A program made the position numbers and the translations under genes. This document shows positions 11,287-19,975 of a stretch of DNA of 64,000 bases, piece after piece. The DNA lies in contig NZ_JAMGZJ010000065.1 of assembly GCF_025564085.1 (NCBI RefSeq), forward strand, positions 1 through 64,000, read 5' to 3'. Below the pieces are notes generated by a model that was given only the letters and a program-made list of their open reading frames with translations, was not told the origin of the DNA and made no database searches. How positions within the stretch are numbered: the first letter of the stretch is position 1; each line of letters starts with the position of its first letter. This DNA comes from Silvania confinis (GTDB lineage: Bacteria > Pseudomonadota > Gammaproteobacteria > Enterobacterales > Enterobacteriaceae).

Positions 11287-12918
11287 ATGCTGACTCTGCT
11301 TCATCTGCTTTCTGCCGTGGCGTTGCTGGTCTGGGGCACGCACATTGTCCGCACCGGCGTGATGCGCGTTTTTGGCGCCCGCTTACGTACCGTCCTCAGC
11401 CGTAGCGTTGAGAAAAAACCGCTCGCGTTCTGTTCAGGCATCGGCGTCACGGCGCTGGTGCAAAGCAGCAATGCCACCACCATGCTGGTCACCTCGTTTG
11501 TGGCGCAGGATCTGGTGGCGCTGGCCCCTGCGCTGGTCATTGTCCTCGGAGCCGATGTCGGGACCGCGCTGATGGCGAGGGTCTTAACCTTCGACCTCTC
11601 CTGGCTGTCGCCTCTGCTGATTTTCGTCGGGGTGATCTTCTTCCTGAGCCGCAAGCAGACCCGCGCCGGACAGCTTGGCCGCGTCAGTATCGGCCTGGGG
11701 CTGATTCTGCTGGCGCTGGAGCTGATTGTTCAGGCCGTTACGCCCATCACGCAGGCGAGCGGTGTGCAGGTCATTTTCGCTTCGCTGACCGGCGATATCC
11801 TGCTGGATGCGTTAATTGGCGCGGTCTTTGCGGTGATCAGCTACTCGAGCCTGGCGGCGGTGCTGTTAACCGCCACCCTGACCACCGCAGGCATCATCTC
11901 GTTCCCGGTCGCGCTGTGTCTGGTGATTGGCGCTAACCTCGGCTCTGGCCTGCTGGCGGTGCTCAACAATAGCGCCGCCAATGCGGCTGCCCGCCGCGTG
12001 GCGCTCGGTAGTCTGCTGTTTAAGCTGGTGGGGAGTCTGGTCATTCTGCCGTTTGTGAACCCGCTGGCGAATGTGATGGATAACATGCCGCTGCCGACAT
12101 CCGAGCTGGTGATCTACTTCCACGTTTTCTACAACCTGGTGCGCTGCGTGGCAATGGTGCCCTTTGCTGAGCCGATGGCGCGATTCTGTAAACGGGTGAT
12201 CCGTGATGAACCGGAGCTGGATGCACGCCTGAAGCCCAAGCATCTGGATACCTCAGCTCTCGATACCCCGGCGCTGGCGCTGGCGAATGCTGCCCGCGAA
12301 ACGCTACGGATAGGCGATGCGATGGAGCAAATGCTGGAAGGCCTGAAAAGGGTGATGCACGGCGAACCGCGCGAGGAGAAAGAGCTGCGTAAAACCGCCG
12401 ACGATATTAATGTGCTCTATACCGCGATCAAACTCTATCTGGCGCGGATGCCAAAAGACGAACTGGCGGAAGAGGAGTCTCGCCGCTGGGCAGAGATCAT
12501 CGAGATGTCGCTCAACCTCGAACAGGCGTCCGATATCATCGAGCGTATGGGCAGTGAAATCGGCGACAAATCGCTGTCCGCGCGGCGGGCATTTTCGCTG
12601 GAAGGGCTCAAAGAGCTGGATGCGCTGCACGATCAGCTGCTCACCAACCTGAAGCTGGCGATGTCTGTTTTCTTCTCCAGTGACCTGGCCAGCGCCCGTC
12701 GCCTGCGCCGCAATAAGCACCGTTTCCGCATCCTTATCCGCCGTTATTCCCATGCCCACGTTGATCGTCTGCATCAGCAGAACGTGCAAAGCATTGAGAC
12801 CAGCTCCCTGCACCTGGGGCTGCTTGGCGACATGAAGCGTCTGAACTCGCTGTTCTGCTCGGTGGCCTACAGCGTGATGGAACAGCCGGATGCGGACGAT
12901 GAGCGGGATGAGTATTAA
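11287..12918 (+). CDS. yjbB: Na+/phosphate cotransporter-like protein YjbB
   Basis: The protein has 543 residues, the same as E. coli YjbB. The N-terminal half is hydrophobic with several membrane helices and two related Na/Pi-cotransporter repeats containing the QSSNATT and GANLGSG motifs. The C-terminal half, from about residue 330, is a soluble PhoU-like helical domain (EEESRRWAEIIEMSLNLEQASDI). In E. coli overproduction promotes phosphate export. The ATG follows AAGGAGG by 11 bases. Downstream lies a stem CGCCTCGC...GCGAGGCG without a T run. In K-12 the next gene is pepE; here a toxin/antitoxin pair follows. Confidence 0.93.
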   Translation: MLTLLHLLSAVALLVWGTHIVRTGVMRVFGARLRTVLSRSVEKKPLAFCSGIGVTALVQSSNATTMLVTSFVAQDLVALAPALVIVLGADVGTALMARVLTFDLSWLSPLLIFVGVIFFLSRKQTRAGQLGRVSIGLGLILLALELIVQAVTPITQASGVQVIFASLTGDILLDALIGAVFAVISYSSLAAVLLTATLTTAGIISFPVALCLVIGANLGSGLLAVLNNSAANAAARRVALGSLLFKLVGSLVILPFVNPLANVMDNMPLPTSELVIYFHVFYNLVRCVAMVPFAEPMARFCKRVIRDEPELDARLKPKHLDTSALDTPALALANAARETLRIGDAMEQMLEGLKRVMHGEPREEKELRKTADDINVLYTAIKLYLARMPKDELAEEESRRWAEIIEMSLNLEQASDIIERMGSEIGDKSLSARRAFSLEGLKELDALHDQLLTNLKLAMSVFFSSDLASARRLRRNKHRFRILIRRYSHAHVDRLHQQNVQSIETSSLHLGLLGDMKRLNSLFCSVAYSVMEQPDADDERDEY

Positions 12919-12982
12919 GCTGGAAAGCGCCTCGCAGAACTGACGGGCGAGGCGTGAATAAACACGCTCCCTGGATTAATGT

Positions 12983-13016
12983 TATACCCTGAACAGGGTG
13001 TATAAAATTTTATACA
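12983..13016. promoter_or_regulatory. Palindromic operator/promoter of the toxin-antitoxin pair
   Basis: TGTATAAAATTTTATACA at 12999-13016 is a perfect 18-base palindrome, 10 bases before the toxin ATG. Just left of it TATACC-CTGAACAG-GGTGTATA forms a second, imperfect inverted repeat sharing the TATAC half-sites. The TATAAAAT core also looks like a -10 box. This is a likely autoregulatory operator for the helix-turn-helix antitoxin. Confidence 0.65.
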
Positions 13017-13026
13017 GGGATGTGTT

Positions 13027-13377
13027 ATGCTGTCAGGAAGACCGACATTACGACCCATAGCATGGGTCGGAAGCGCATTCGATGATTTGCGCTGTTTTCC
13101 CGAAGAGGTCCGTAAGGATGCGGGATATCAGTTGCATCGTCTGCAGGCAGGGTTAGAAGCGGCAGACTGGAAGCCCATGCCAGAGCTGGGCAGAGGTGTA
13201 GAAGAAGTCAGGCTTCGCGGCTATTCAGGCGCTTTCCGGATAATCTATCTTGCCCGCTTTGAACAGGCTGTTTATATCCTGCACTGTTTTATGAAAAAAA
13301 CTCAGCGCACATCGGGGCACGATAAACGTATCGCGAAGGTGCGTTTTCAGAGTGTGATGGCAGAGCAAAGGAGCTGA
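13027..13377 (+). CDS. RelE/HigB-type toxin (Gp49-like family)
   Basis: The 116-residue protein fits the phage Gp49-like branch of the RelE/ParE superfamily: an N-terminal helix region (AFDDLRCFPEEVRKDAGYQLHRLQAG), the KPMPELGRGVEEVRLRGYSGAFRIIY segment, and YILHCFMKKTQRTS near the end. Members are usually ribosome-dependent mRNA interferases. It stands toxin first, two bases ahead of a helix-turn-helix protein, which is the HigBA gene order. The pair lies where K-12 has pepE, so it appears to be a later arrival. I give no gene symbol because many unrelated families share this layout. Confidence 0.85.
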   Translation: MLSGRPTLRPIAWVGSAFDDLRCFPEEVRKDAGYQLHRLQAGLEAADWKPMPELGRGVEEVRLRGYSGAFRIIYLARFEQAVYILHCFMKKTQRTSGHDKRIAKVRFQSVMAEQRS

Positions 13378-13379
13378 AA

Positions 13380-13718
13380 ATGAGTCATGCCGTTGATAAT
13401 AAAATTCGCCATATTACTGCTGCCGATGCAAATGTCTTTGCCGATCTTGGATTTGAGGCGAATGAAGCGCAACGTTTGCAAGAGGATGCACAGAAAGAGG
13501 TCGAGCAACTCTTACTTATCAAGCGACAGCTAATGCAGGAAATTTCAGCCTGGATAGCCGAGCATAACCTCCGCCAGGCTGAAGTCGCAGAGAAACTCAA
13601 TGTCTCGCGACCACGCGTGTCAGATGTCGTAAATCTTAAAACCAGTAAGTTCACTCTCGATACCCTGGTCATGATGCTCAGTAAACTTGGGAAACCTGTC
13701 TCAGTGATAGTAGGCTGA
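13380..13718 (+). CDS. XRE-family antitoxin
   Basis: This 112-residue protein carries a C-terminal helix-turn-helix at about residues 58-100 (NLRQAEVAEKLNVSRPRVSDV), with an acidic N-terminal part (EDAQKEVEQLLLIKRQ) likely to wrap the toxin. It belongs to the HTH_37-like antitoxins that follow Gp49-like toxins. The start lies two bases after the toxin stop, suggesting coupled translation. It probably binds the palindrome at 12999-13016 and represses the operon. Confidence 0.85.
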   Translation: MSHAVDNKIRHITAADANVFADLGFEANEAQRLQEDAQKEVEQLLLIKRQLMQEISAWIAEHNLRQAEVAEKLNVSRPRVSDVVNLKTSKFTLDTLVMMLSKLGKPVSVIVG

Positions 13719-13769
13719 TCTTTTTACCAATCCGAACCTAAGGTATATTTCGCCCCTACAGGAGAAATT

Positions 13770-14651
13770 ATGCTGCCAACTCAATCCACCCGATTAAACA
13801 AATACATTAGCGAGAGCGGGATCTGCTCGCGCCGCGAGGCTGACCGTTACATCGAGCAGGGCAACGTGTTTATCAACGGTAAACGCGCCACTATCGGCGA
13901 TCAGGTTGTCGCGGGCGATGTGGTCAAAGTGAATGGTCAACTGATTGAGCCCCGGGACGACGAAGACCTGGTGTTTATCGCGCTGAATAAACCGGTTGGC
14001 ATTGTCAGCACCACGGAAGATGGCGAGCGCGACAACATTGTCGATTTCGTTAACCACAGTAGCCGTATCTTCCCGATTGGTCGCCTGGATAAAGACTCGC
14101 AGGGGCTGATTTTCCTCACTAACCATGGCGATCTGGTAAACAAGATCCTGCGTGCCGGTAACGACCACGAGAAAGAATACATCGTCACCGTGAACAAGCC
14201 GGTGACGGACGATTTTATTCGTGGGATGGGGGCGGGCGTGCCGATCCTCGGTACGGTCACGAAAAAGTGCAAGGTGAAGAAAGAAGCACCGTTTGCGTTC
14301 CGCATTACCCTGGTACAGGGCTTAAACCGCCAGATCCGCCGCATGTGCGAACACTTTGGTTATGACGTGACGAAGCTGGAGAGGACGCGGATCATGAACG
14401 TCAGCCTGTCGGGGATCCCGCTGGGCGAATGGCGTGACCTGAGCGGCGATGAGCTGATTGAGCTGTTTAAGCTTATTGAGGATTCTTCTTCGGAAGCGAA
14501 GCCAAAAACCAAAGCAAAACCGAAAACCCAGGCGCAGACGATCAAACGCCCGGTGGTCAAAGCCCCGCAAGCGGAAGATAAAAGCCGGGGCAAACCCGCC
14601 GGGAACGGTAAACGCTTTGTTCAGCCAGGGCGCAAAAAGAAAGGGCGCTAA
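13770..14651 (+). CDS. rluF: 23S rRNA pseudouridine(2604) synthase
   Basis: RluF isomerises uridine 2604 of 23S rRNA, and also tRNA-Tyr position 35, to pseudouridine. It has 293 residues (E. coli 290). An S4 RNA-binding domain occupies roughly the first 65 residues ([21 protein letters not shown]). The catalytic Asp lies in [10 protein letters not shown] near residue 110. The C-terminal tail is lysine-rich and low complexity ([18 protein letters not shown]), typical for RluF. The ATG follows GGAGAAA. The stop codon touches the stop of the convergent yjbD, within a hairpin. Confidence 0.96.
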   Translation: MLPTQSTRLNKYISESGICSRREADRYIEQGNVFINGKRATIGDQVVAGDVVKVNGQLIEPRDDEDLVFIALNKPVGIVSTTEDGERDNIVDFVNHSSRIFPIGRLDKDSQGLIFLTNHGDLVNKILRAGNDHEKEYIVTVNKPVTDDFIRGMGAGVPILGTVTKKCKVKKEAPFAFRITLVQGLNRQIRRMCEHFGYDVTKLERTRIMNVSLSGIPLGEWRDLSGDELIELFKLIEDSSSEAKPKTKAKPKTQAQTIKRPVVKAPQAEDKSRGKPAGNGKRFVQPGRKKKGR

Positions 14652-14659
14652 TCAGCGCC
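14644..14659. terminator. Hairpin spanning the rluF and yjbD stop codons
   Basis: GGCGCT-AATC-AGCGCC includes the rluF stop (14649-14651) and the yjbD stop (14652-14654, reverse). The two genes meet with no gap. There is no T run, so termination is uncertain, but the stem would form at both mRNA 3' ends. Confidence 0.5.
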
Positions 14660-14924
14660 TTCCACGTGGTGAGGTATTGGCAGACCAGGAAAATGTGGCT
14701 TCTTTATCCACTTTATACGCCTGGTCTTTTTTAATCTTACGGGCTTTTTTAGCCTCAACGTCACGCTGCGCCATCAGTTTATCGATGTACTCTTTTTTGA
14801 TGTGATTGGTTTCGGCATTGGTCAGCAGTCGGCCATGGGCGATGCGGGCGCGGTCGAGAAGCGTCTTAAGTTCGCGCTGCTCGGCTTCGGTCATCTCTTT
14901 CTGAGTCAGTCGTGGTATAGCCAT
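14652..14924 (-). CDS. yjbD: DUF3811 family protein YjbD
   Basis: The 90-residue basic protein corresponds to E. coli YjbD in length and sequence, with the conserved start (MAIPRLTQKEMTEAEQRELKTLLDRARIAHGR) and end (SWSANTSPRGRR). The middle is a charged helix (DYIDKLMAQRDVEAKKARKIKK-like), so a nucleic-acid or ribosome-associated role is possible but unknown. It is convergent with rluF and sits directly after the terminator of the upstream transporter gene. Confidence 0.9.
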   Translation of the reverse strand: MAIPRLTQKEMTEAEQRELKTLLDRARIAHGRLLTNAETNHIKKEYIDKLMAQRDVEAKKARKIKKDQAYKVDKEATFSWSANTSPRGRR

Positions 14925-14953
14925 TGAAAAAAGCCTCCTGATAGGGAGGCTCC
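14925..14953 (-). terminator. Terminator of the PanS-like gene
   Basis: Read on the minus strand, AGCCTCC-CTATCA-GGAGGCT is followed by TTTTTTC. It closes the transporter gene at 14976 and lies against the yjbD start. Confidence 0.85.
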
Positions 14954-14975
14954 AGTGTAAAGCAAGTCCCGCAAA

Positions 14976-15920
14976 TTAACTCTGTTTCACCGCATCTTTT
15001 TTCTGTTGTTCATCGATGGGTTTACCCGACCAGTAACCGGCCAGCAGCGAGCCGGACAAGTTATGCCAGACCGAGAACAGCGCGCCCGGCAGTGCCGCCA
15101 GCGGTGAGAAGTACATTTTGCCCAACGCCGCAGCAAGACCCGAGTTTTGCATTCCCACTTCAATCGCCAGCGTGCGGCAGGTGGATTCGTCAAAGCCAAA
15201 CAGCTTCCCGCCCCAGTAGCCACCGAGCAGGCCGATAGTGTTATGCAGCACCACGGCGATAATCACCACAAAGCCGACCGAGGCGATATGGGCTGCGGAA
15301 CCGGCCACCACGGCGCTAATGATTGCCAGAATGCACGCCATCGAAAACGCCGGCAAATACGGCTCAACGGCTTTGACCAGCCGCGGGAACAGGTGATGGA
15401 TAACCAGCCCCAGTGCAATCGGGATCACTACGATCTGCAGAATGCTCAGTAGCATGCCCATCACATCCACCTGAATGTGGGCATCCACGTACAGACGTGT
15501 CAGCAGCGGCGTGGCAATCACGCCCACCAGCGTCGAGACCGAGGAGATGGTCACCGACAGGGCGACATCGCCTTTCGCCAGATAGATCATCACGTTGGAT
15601 GCCGTCCCGCTGGCTACGCTACCGACCAGTACCATTCCGGCGGAAAGGTCCGGCGGCATCTTAAACGCCATCGCCAGTAACCATGCTGCCAGCGGCATGA
15701 CCAGGTAATGCAAAAATATCCCCGCCGCAACCGGGGCCGGGCGCGACAGCACGCGTTTAAAGTCGTCGATTTTCAGGTGCACGCCCATCCCGAACATAAT
15801 CAGCATTAGCAGCGTGCTGACCCACGGGCCAATGGCGGTGAAGGAGGTCGGCGTGTAATACGCGAGTACAGAGAGCAGCAGTGCCCATAACGGGAACAAC
15901 CGGGTGAGGACGGATAACAT
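14976..15920 (-). CDS. Bile acid:Na+ symporter family transporter, PanS-like
   Basis: This inner membrane protein of 314 residues has about ten hydrophobic helices and belongs to the BASS/SBF family. The conserved segments [27 protein letters not shown] and [13 protein letters not shown] are the sodium and substrate regions of that family. The closest named relatives I recall are PanS proteins that move pantoate/ketopantoate in Salmonella. The ATG at 15920 has AAGGA six bases upstream; an in-frame TTG five codons earlier is less likely. K-12 lacks a gene here between yjbD and lysC. Confidence 0.75.
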   Translation of the reverse strand: MLSVLTRLFPLWALLLSVLAYYTPTSFTAIGPWVSTLLMLIMFGMGVHLKIDDFKRVLSRPAPVAAGIFLHYLVMPLAAWLLAMAFKMPPDLSAGMVLVGSVASGTASNVMIYLAKGDVALSVTISSVSTLVGVIATPLLTRLYVDAHIQVDVMGMLLSILQIVVIPIALGLVIHHLFPRLVKAVEPYLPAFSMACILAIISAVVAGSAAHIASVGFVVIIAVVLHNTIGLLGGYWGGKLFGFDESTCRTLAIEVGMQNSGLAAALGKMYFSPLAALPGALFSVWHNLSGSLLAGYWSGKPIDEQQKKDAVKQS

Positions 15921-15955
15921 ACGGATTCCTTGCAATTGTGTTGTGAAATTTAGTT

Positions 15956-15983
15956 ATAAAAAAGCCGGGTTCGAGCCCGGCTT
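15956..15983 (-). terminator. lysC terminator
   Basis: On the minus strand AAGCCGGG-CTCGAA-CCCGGCTT is followed by TTTTAT, about 30 bases after the lysC stop. Confidence 0.88.
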
Positions 15984-16012
15984 ATAGGTATTGTTTATCG
16001 TGCTAATTAATT

Positions 16013-17362
16013 TTATTCAAACAAATTATGATGAAGTTTCTGCACGACCTGCTCCGCTTCGTGGCCCGGCACCAGGAAACACAGGTTGTAACTCGATGCG
16101 CCGTAGCAAATCATGCGGATGTTAAACGGATCCAGCACGCCAAACACCTCTTTGCCCACGCCGCTGGCGCGAGAAAGTTCGTTGCCGATAATGGCGACCA
16201 GGGCGAGATCTTCTTCCACCTCGACGCGGCACAACTCCGAGAGCTCCATCAGCAGGGATTGCGTCAGCAGCGTATCACCGGTGGACGTTGAGCCCGTGGT
16301 ATCCAGGGTCAGGGCAAGGTTCACTTCAGAGGTAGTGACCAGATCTACAGAGATATTGTGGCGCGCCAGGATGCTAAACACTTCGGCCAGGAAGCCACGG
16401 GAGTGCAGCATGCTCAGGCTGTGCAGGGTTACCAGGGTCTGCTTACGGCGCAGGGCGATCGCGCGGAACAGCGGTGGGTTTTCGGTGGTGTTGCACACTC
16501 GGGTTCCGCCCGCTTTAGGATCCTTACTGGAACCAACGAAGACCGGAATATCACTGCGCACGGCCGGCAGCAGGGTGGCCGGATGCAGCACTTTGGCGCC
16601 AAACGTCGCCATCTCGGCGGCTTCTTCAAAGGCGATCACATCGATGCGTTTTGCCGTCGGCACCACGCGCGGGTCGGTGGTGTAGATACCCGGCACGTCG
16701 GTCCAGATATCCACCCGGGAAGCTTGCAGGGCTTCGCCCAGCAGTGCGGCGGTGTAGTCGCTGCCACCGCGACCCAGCGTGGTGGTGCGGCCTTTGGCTT
16801 CGCTACCGATAAAGCCCTGGGTAATAACAATGCCTTCTGCCAGACGCGGCGCCAGTTGCTGAGCGGAGAGCTCGGCAAGGGTGGCAACATCCGGCTCGGC
16901 GCGCCCAAAGCGATCGCTGGTGCGCAGCACTTTACGCACGTCAAACCACTGCGACATAACGTTACGCTCGCGCAGCACTTCAACAAACAGCAGGGTCGAC
17001 ATCAACTCACCGTGGCTAACCAGCTCATCGGTCAGGGCGGTGGAGGTCGCCAGCGAGGCGGCTTCAGCCAGGGTGATGATATTTTCCAGCAGGCGCTCAA
17101 TTTCTTCACTGATGACGCTCGGGTTGCGCAGACGGTCAAGAATGTCGAACTGAATTTTGTGCAGCGCTTCGAGCTTGATCTGGCGCTCGCTGGCTTCCAG
17201 CCCCTCTGCAAGTGCAACCAACAGGTTGGTTACGCCAGCCGAAGCAGACAATACCACCAGGCGGGTATTTGGATCGGCCAGCACCACGTCGGCGCTGCGG
17301 TTCATGGCATCGAAATCTGCCACGCTGGTACCGCCAAATTTGGCGACAACAAAACTCGTCAT
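16013..17362 (-). CDS. lysC: Lysine-sensitive aspartokinase III
   Basis: LysC phosphorylates aspartate, the entry step to lysine, threonine, methionine and diaminopimelate, and the enzyme is inhibited by lysine. The 449-residue length matches E. coli. The kinase domain starts with KFGGTSVADFDAM at residue 8 and includes GFIGSEAKGRTTTLGRGGSDY near residues 190-210. Two C-terminal ACT domains form the lysine site (FLAEVFSILARHNISVDLVTTSE). A promoter with a perfect TTGACA lies only about 80 bases before the ATG, leaving no space for the lysine riboswitch that controls lysC in E. coli. It is divergent from pgi. Confidence 0.97.
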   Translation of the reverse strand: MTSFVVAKFGGTSVADFDAMNRSADVVLADPNTRLVVLSASAGVTNLLVALAEGLEASERQIKLEALHKIQFDILDRLRNPSVISEEIERLLENIITLAEAASLATSTALTDELVSHGELMSTLLFVEVLRERNVMSQWFDVRKVLRTSDRFGRAEPDVATLAELSAQQLAPRLAEGIVITQGFIGSEAKGRTTTLGRGGSDYTAALLGEALQASRVDIWTDVPGIYTTDPRVVPTAKRIDVIAFEEAAEMATFGAKVLHPATLLPAVRSDIPVFVGSSKDPKAGGTRVCNTTENPPLFRAIALRRKQTLVTLHSLSMLHSRGFLAEVFSILARHNISVDLVTTSEVNLALTLDTTGSTSTGDTLLTQSLLMELSELCRVEVEEDLALVAIIGNELSRASGVGKEVFGVLDPFNIRMICYGASSYNLCFLVPGHEAEQVVQKLHHNLFE

Positions 17363-17666
17363 AACAACCTCATGTCAGGGAAGGAAAAAAGCGACCATGG
17401 CACGAGGACAAACAAGTTTTACCGGTGCAGGCGCAAATACCGTGTGTATAAATAAAATGTGCAGAGGATCCTGTCAACGCCGGGATTATGCGGATTTTTC
17501 ATGCTGTCTACCATATGAGTAACAGGACTAATAACAGCTATACTTTCGGGGCTTTTGCAGCGTGCTTGATACAGGCCAGGGCAATGGCATAAAAACCATC
17601 ACAATTTTTAGCGCCAGAGGCTACAATCGACCGAGGTCACAATTCTCAATTCAGAAGAGTATTGCT
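17363..17666. other. lysC-pgi divergent intergenic region
   Basis: This 304-base gap contains the lysC promoter (17449-17477, minus) and must hold the pgi promoter on the right. I searched for the lysine riboswitch on the minus strand and found none of the conserved segments I remember from the E. coli leader. No further gene is seen. Confidence 0.7.
17449..17477 (-). promoter_or_regulatory. Predicted sigma-70 promoter of lysC
   Basis: On the minus strand TTGACA (17477-17472) and TATTTA (17454-17449) are separated by 17 bases. Transcription would start near 17442, giving a leader of about 80 nt that ends in a TGAGG ribosome site. The -35 box is a perfect consensus. Confidence 0.65.
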
Positions 17667-19316
17667 ATGAAAAATATCAATCCAACGCAGACTTCAGCCT
17701 GGCAGGCATTACAACAACACTTCGACGAAATGAAAGACGTCACCCTCGCGGAACTGTTCGCGAAAGACGCCGATCGTTTCAACACCTTCTCCGCGACCTT
17801 CGACGATCAGATGCTGGTGGATTTCTCCAAAAACCGCATCACCGCAGAGACGCTGACAAAACTGCAGGATCTGGCGAAAGAGACCGATCTGAGCGGTGCC
17901 ATCAAATCCATGTTCTCCGGTGAGAAGATCAACCGCACCGAAGACCGCGCCGTGCTGCATGTCGCGCTGCGCAACCGTAGCAATACGCCGATTATCGTTG
18001 ATGGCAAAGATGTGATGCCGGAAGTCAACGCGGTGCTGGAGAAGATGAAGACCTTCTCTGAAGCGATTATCTCTGGCAACTGGAAAGGCTATACCGGCAA
18101 AGCGATCACCGACGTGGTCAACATCGGTATCGGCGGCTCCGACCTCGGCCCATTCATGGTGACCGAAGCGCTGCGTCCGTATAAAACGCATCTCAACATG
18201 CACTTTGTCTCTAACGTCGATGGCACCCACATCGCCGAAGTGCTGAAAAACGTCGATCCAGAAACCACCCTGTTCCTGGTGGCGTCCAAAACCTTCACCA
18301 CCCAGGAAACCATGACCAACGCCCACAGCGCGCGCGACTGGTTCCTGAAAACCGCAGGTGATAACAAGCACGTAGCGAAACACTTCGCAGCGCTGTCCAC
18401 CAATGGTAAAGCGGTAGGCGAGTTCGGTATCGACACCGCCAACATGTTTGAGTTCTGGGACTGGGTTGGCGGTCGCTACTCTCTGTGGTCCGCTATCGGT
18501 CTGTCGATCATCCTCTCCGTGGGCTACGACAACTTTGTTGAGTTGCTGTCTGGTGCGCATGCGATGGACAACCACTTCGCCACCACGCCAGCAGAGAAGA
18601 ACCTGCCGGTACTGCTGGCGCTGATTGGCATTTGGTACAACAACTTCTTTGGCGCAGAAACCGAAGCGATCCTGCCGTACGACCAGTACATGCACCGCTT
18701 CGCGGCCTACTTCCAGCAGGGCAATATGGAATCCAACGGTAAATACGTTGACCGTAACGGCAACGCCGTGGATTACCAGACCGGCCCAATCATCTGGGGC
18801 GAGCCCGGCACCAACGGCCAGCATGCGTTCTACCAGCTGATCCACCAGGGCACCAAAATGGTTCCGTGCGATTTCATCGCTCCGGCCATTAGCCACAACC
18901 CGCTCTCTGACCACCATCCGAAGCTGCTGTCGAACTTCTTCGCCCAGACAGAAGCGCTGGCGTTCGGTAAAGCGCGTGATGTGGTTGAGCAAGAGTATCG
19001 CGATCAGGGTAAAGATCCGGCCACGCTGGATCACGTCGTGCCGTTCAAAGTGTTTGAAGGCAACCGCCCAACCAACTCCATCCTGCTGCGCGAAATCACC
19101 CCGTACAGCCTGGGTGCGCTGATTGCCCTGTATGAGCACAAAATCTTTACTCAGGGCGTCATCCTGAACATCTTCACCTTTGACCAGTGGGGCGTAGAGC
19201 TGGGCAAACAGCTGGCGAACCGCATTCTGCCTGAGCTGGGTGATAGCCAGGATATCAACAGCCACGACAGCTCGACCAATGGCCTTATTAACCGTTATAA
19301 AGCCTGGCGTGCATAA
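17667..19316 (+). CDS. pgi: Glucose-6-phosphate isomerase
   Basis: Pgi interconverts glucose 6-phosphate and fructose 6-phosphate in glycolysis and gluconeogenesis. From the ATG at 17667 the protein has 549 residues, the E. coli length, beginning [16 protein letters not shown]. Family signatures are present: [12 protein letters not shown] near residue 150, and [18 protein letters not shown] near the C-terminus with its catalytic lysine. The open frame extends 35 codons upstream but has no ribosome site there, whereas GAAGAG lies before the chosen ATG. It ends with its own terminator. Confidence 0.98.
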   Translation: MKNINPTQTSAWQALQQHFDEMKDVTLAELFAKDADRFNTFSATFDDQMLVDFSKNRITAETLTKLQDLAKETDLSGAIKSMFSGEKINRTEDRAVLHVALRNRSNTPIIVDGKDVMPEVNAVLEKMKTFSEAIISGNWKGYTGKAITDVVNIGIGGSDLGPFMVTEALRPYKTHLNMHFVSNVDGTHIAEVLKNVDPETTLFLVASKTFTTQETMTNAHSARDWFLKTAGDNKHVAKHFAALSTNGKAVGEFGIDTANMFEFWDWVGGRYSLWSAIGLSIILSVGYDNFVELLSGAHAMDNHFATTPAEKNLPVLLALIGIWYNNFFGAETEAILPYDQYMHRFAAYFQQGNMESNGKYVDRNGNAVDYQTGPIIWGEPGTNGQHAFYQLIHQGTKMVPCDFIAPAISHNPLSDHHPKLLSNFFAQTEALAFGKARDVVEQEYRDQGKDPATLDHVVPFKVFEGNRPTNSILLREITPYSLGALIALYEHKIFTQGVILNIFTFDQWGVELGKQLANRILPELGDSQDINSHDSSTNGLINRYKAWRA

Positions 19317-19333
19317 TTGCGTCATACTGAAAA

Positions 19334-19360
19334 ATGCCGGCTAAATGCCGGCGTTTTTTT
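19334..19360 (+). terminator. pgi terminator
   Basis: GCCGGC-TAAAT-GCCGGC is followed by seven T bases, 20 bases after the pgi stop. Confidence 0.9.
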
Positions 19361-19670
19361 ATCGGATAATTCCTGTTGTCCGTTATCCCACGCAAAATTC
19401 TATTATGAGGTTTATCTTAAAATACAAAATGACCTAATAATAACCGGGGTTTATTTTAGGATAATACGCATATTTTTAATATCTCAATATCCTGATTTGT
19501 AACGATTTATACAAATAAAAGGCGCCCGCTGTTTATCTGTTATCCAATTATCTGAAAACCCTCCGCTTATTTCCAGGCACGGCAAACCCACTGCCTGAGT
19601 TGTGTATACTCATTTCCGCCTGAATATTCTTTTGGGCAATTCTCCATTCATTCAATGAAGGGAAATTGAA
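19361..19670. other. AT-rich region upstream of yjbE
   Basis: About 310 bases without a gene, markedly AT-rich next to its neighbours. It should contain the yjbEFGH promoter. In E. coli the operon is activated by RcsB; a TTAGGATAAT string near 19457 vaguely resembles half of an Rcs box, which I do not regard as secure. A GAAGGGAAA ribosome site precedes yjbE. Confidence 0.5.
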
Positions 19671-19913
19671 ATGAAAAAAGTACTGTATGGCATTTTTGCA
19701 CTAACTGCGCTTGCGGCGACGTCTGTGTATGCGGCTCCGGTTCAGGTCGGGGAAGCAGCAGGCTCGGCTGCGACGTCTGCGTCTGCGGGGATCTCGACCG
19801 CAACCAGCGCCAGCACCGTAAGTTCGGCCGTGGGGGTCGCTCTGGCGGCAACCGGTGGCGGTGATGGTTCCAATACCGGGACCACAACCACCACGACAAC
19901 CAGCACCCAGTAA
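19671..19913 (+). CDS. yjbE: Exopolysaccharide operon small exported protein YjbE
   Basis: This 80-residue protein starts with a clear signal peptide ([21 protein letters not shown]). The mature part is rich in Ala, Gly, Ser and Thr and ends with a run of threonines ([11 protein letters not shown]). It matches E. coli YjbE in length and composition. It is the first gene of yjbEFGH, which is linked to production of an extracellular polysaccharide under Rcs control. A strong hairpin follows its stop, so it may be made at a higher level than the genes after it. The direct function is not known. Confidence 0.93.
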   Translation: MKKVLYGIFALTALAATSVYAAPVQVGEAAGSAATSASAGISTATSASTVSSAVGVALAATGGGDGSNTGTTTTTTTSTQ

Positions 19914-19930
19914 TTCGGGTGTACTAACTC

Positions 19931-19951
19931 TAACCACACTTCGGTGTGGTT
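19931..19951 (+). terminator. Hairpin between yjbE and yjbF
   Basis: AACCACAC-TTCG-GTGTGGTT is a perfect eight-pair stem with a UUCG tetraloop. Only a short mixed stretch follows it, not a T run, so it may act as an mRNA-stabilising or attenuating stem after yjbE instead of a full terminator. Confidence 0.65.
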
Positions 19952-19975
19952 ATTCCGCCCCTTCGGAGAAGCGTC

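Noticed and set aside
17363-17666. Lysine riboswitch before lysC
   Set aside because: I expected it from E. coli but found none of the conserved segments, and the best promoter leaves only about 80 nt of leader.
17709-19325. A 538-codon open frame on the strand opposite pgi
   Set aside because: It mirrors the pgi reading frame and arises from the codon bias of a GC-rich, highly expressed gene. No ribosome site, no known family, and pgi is certain.
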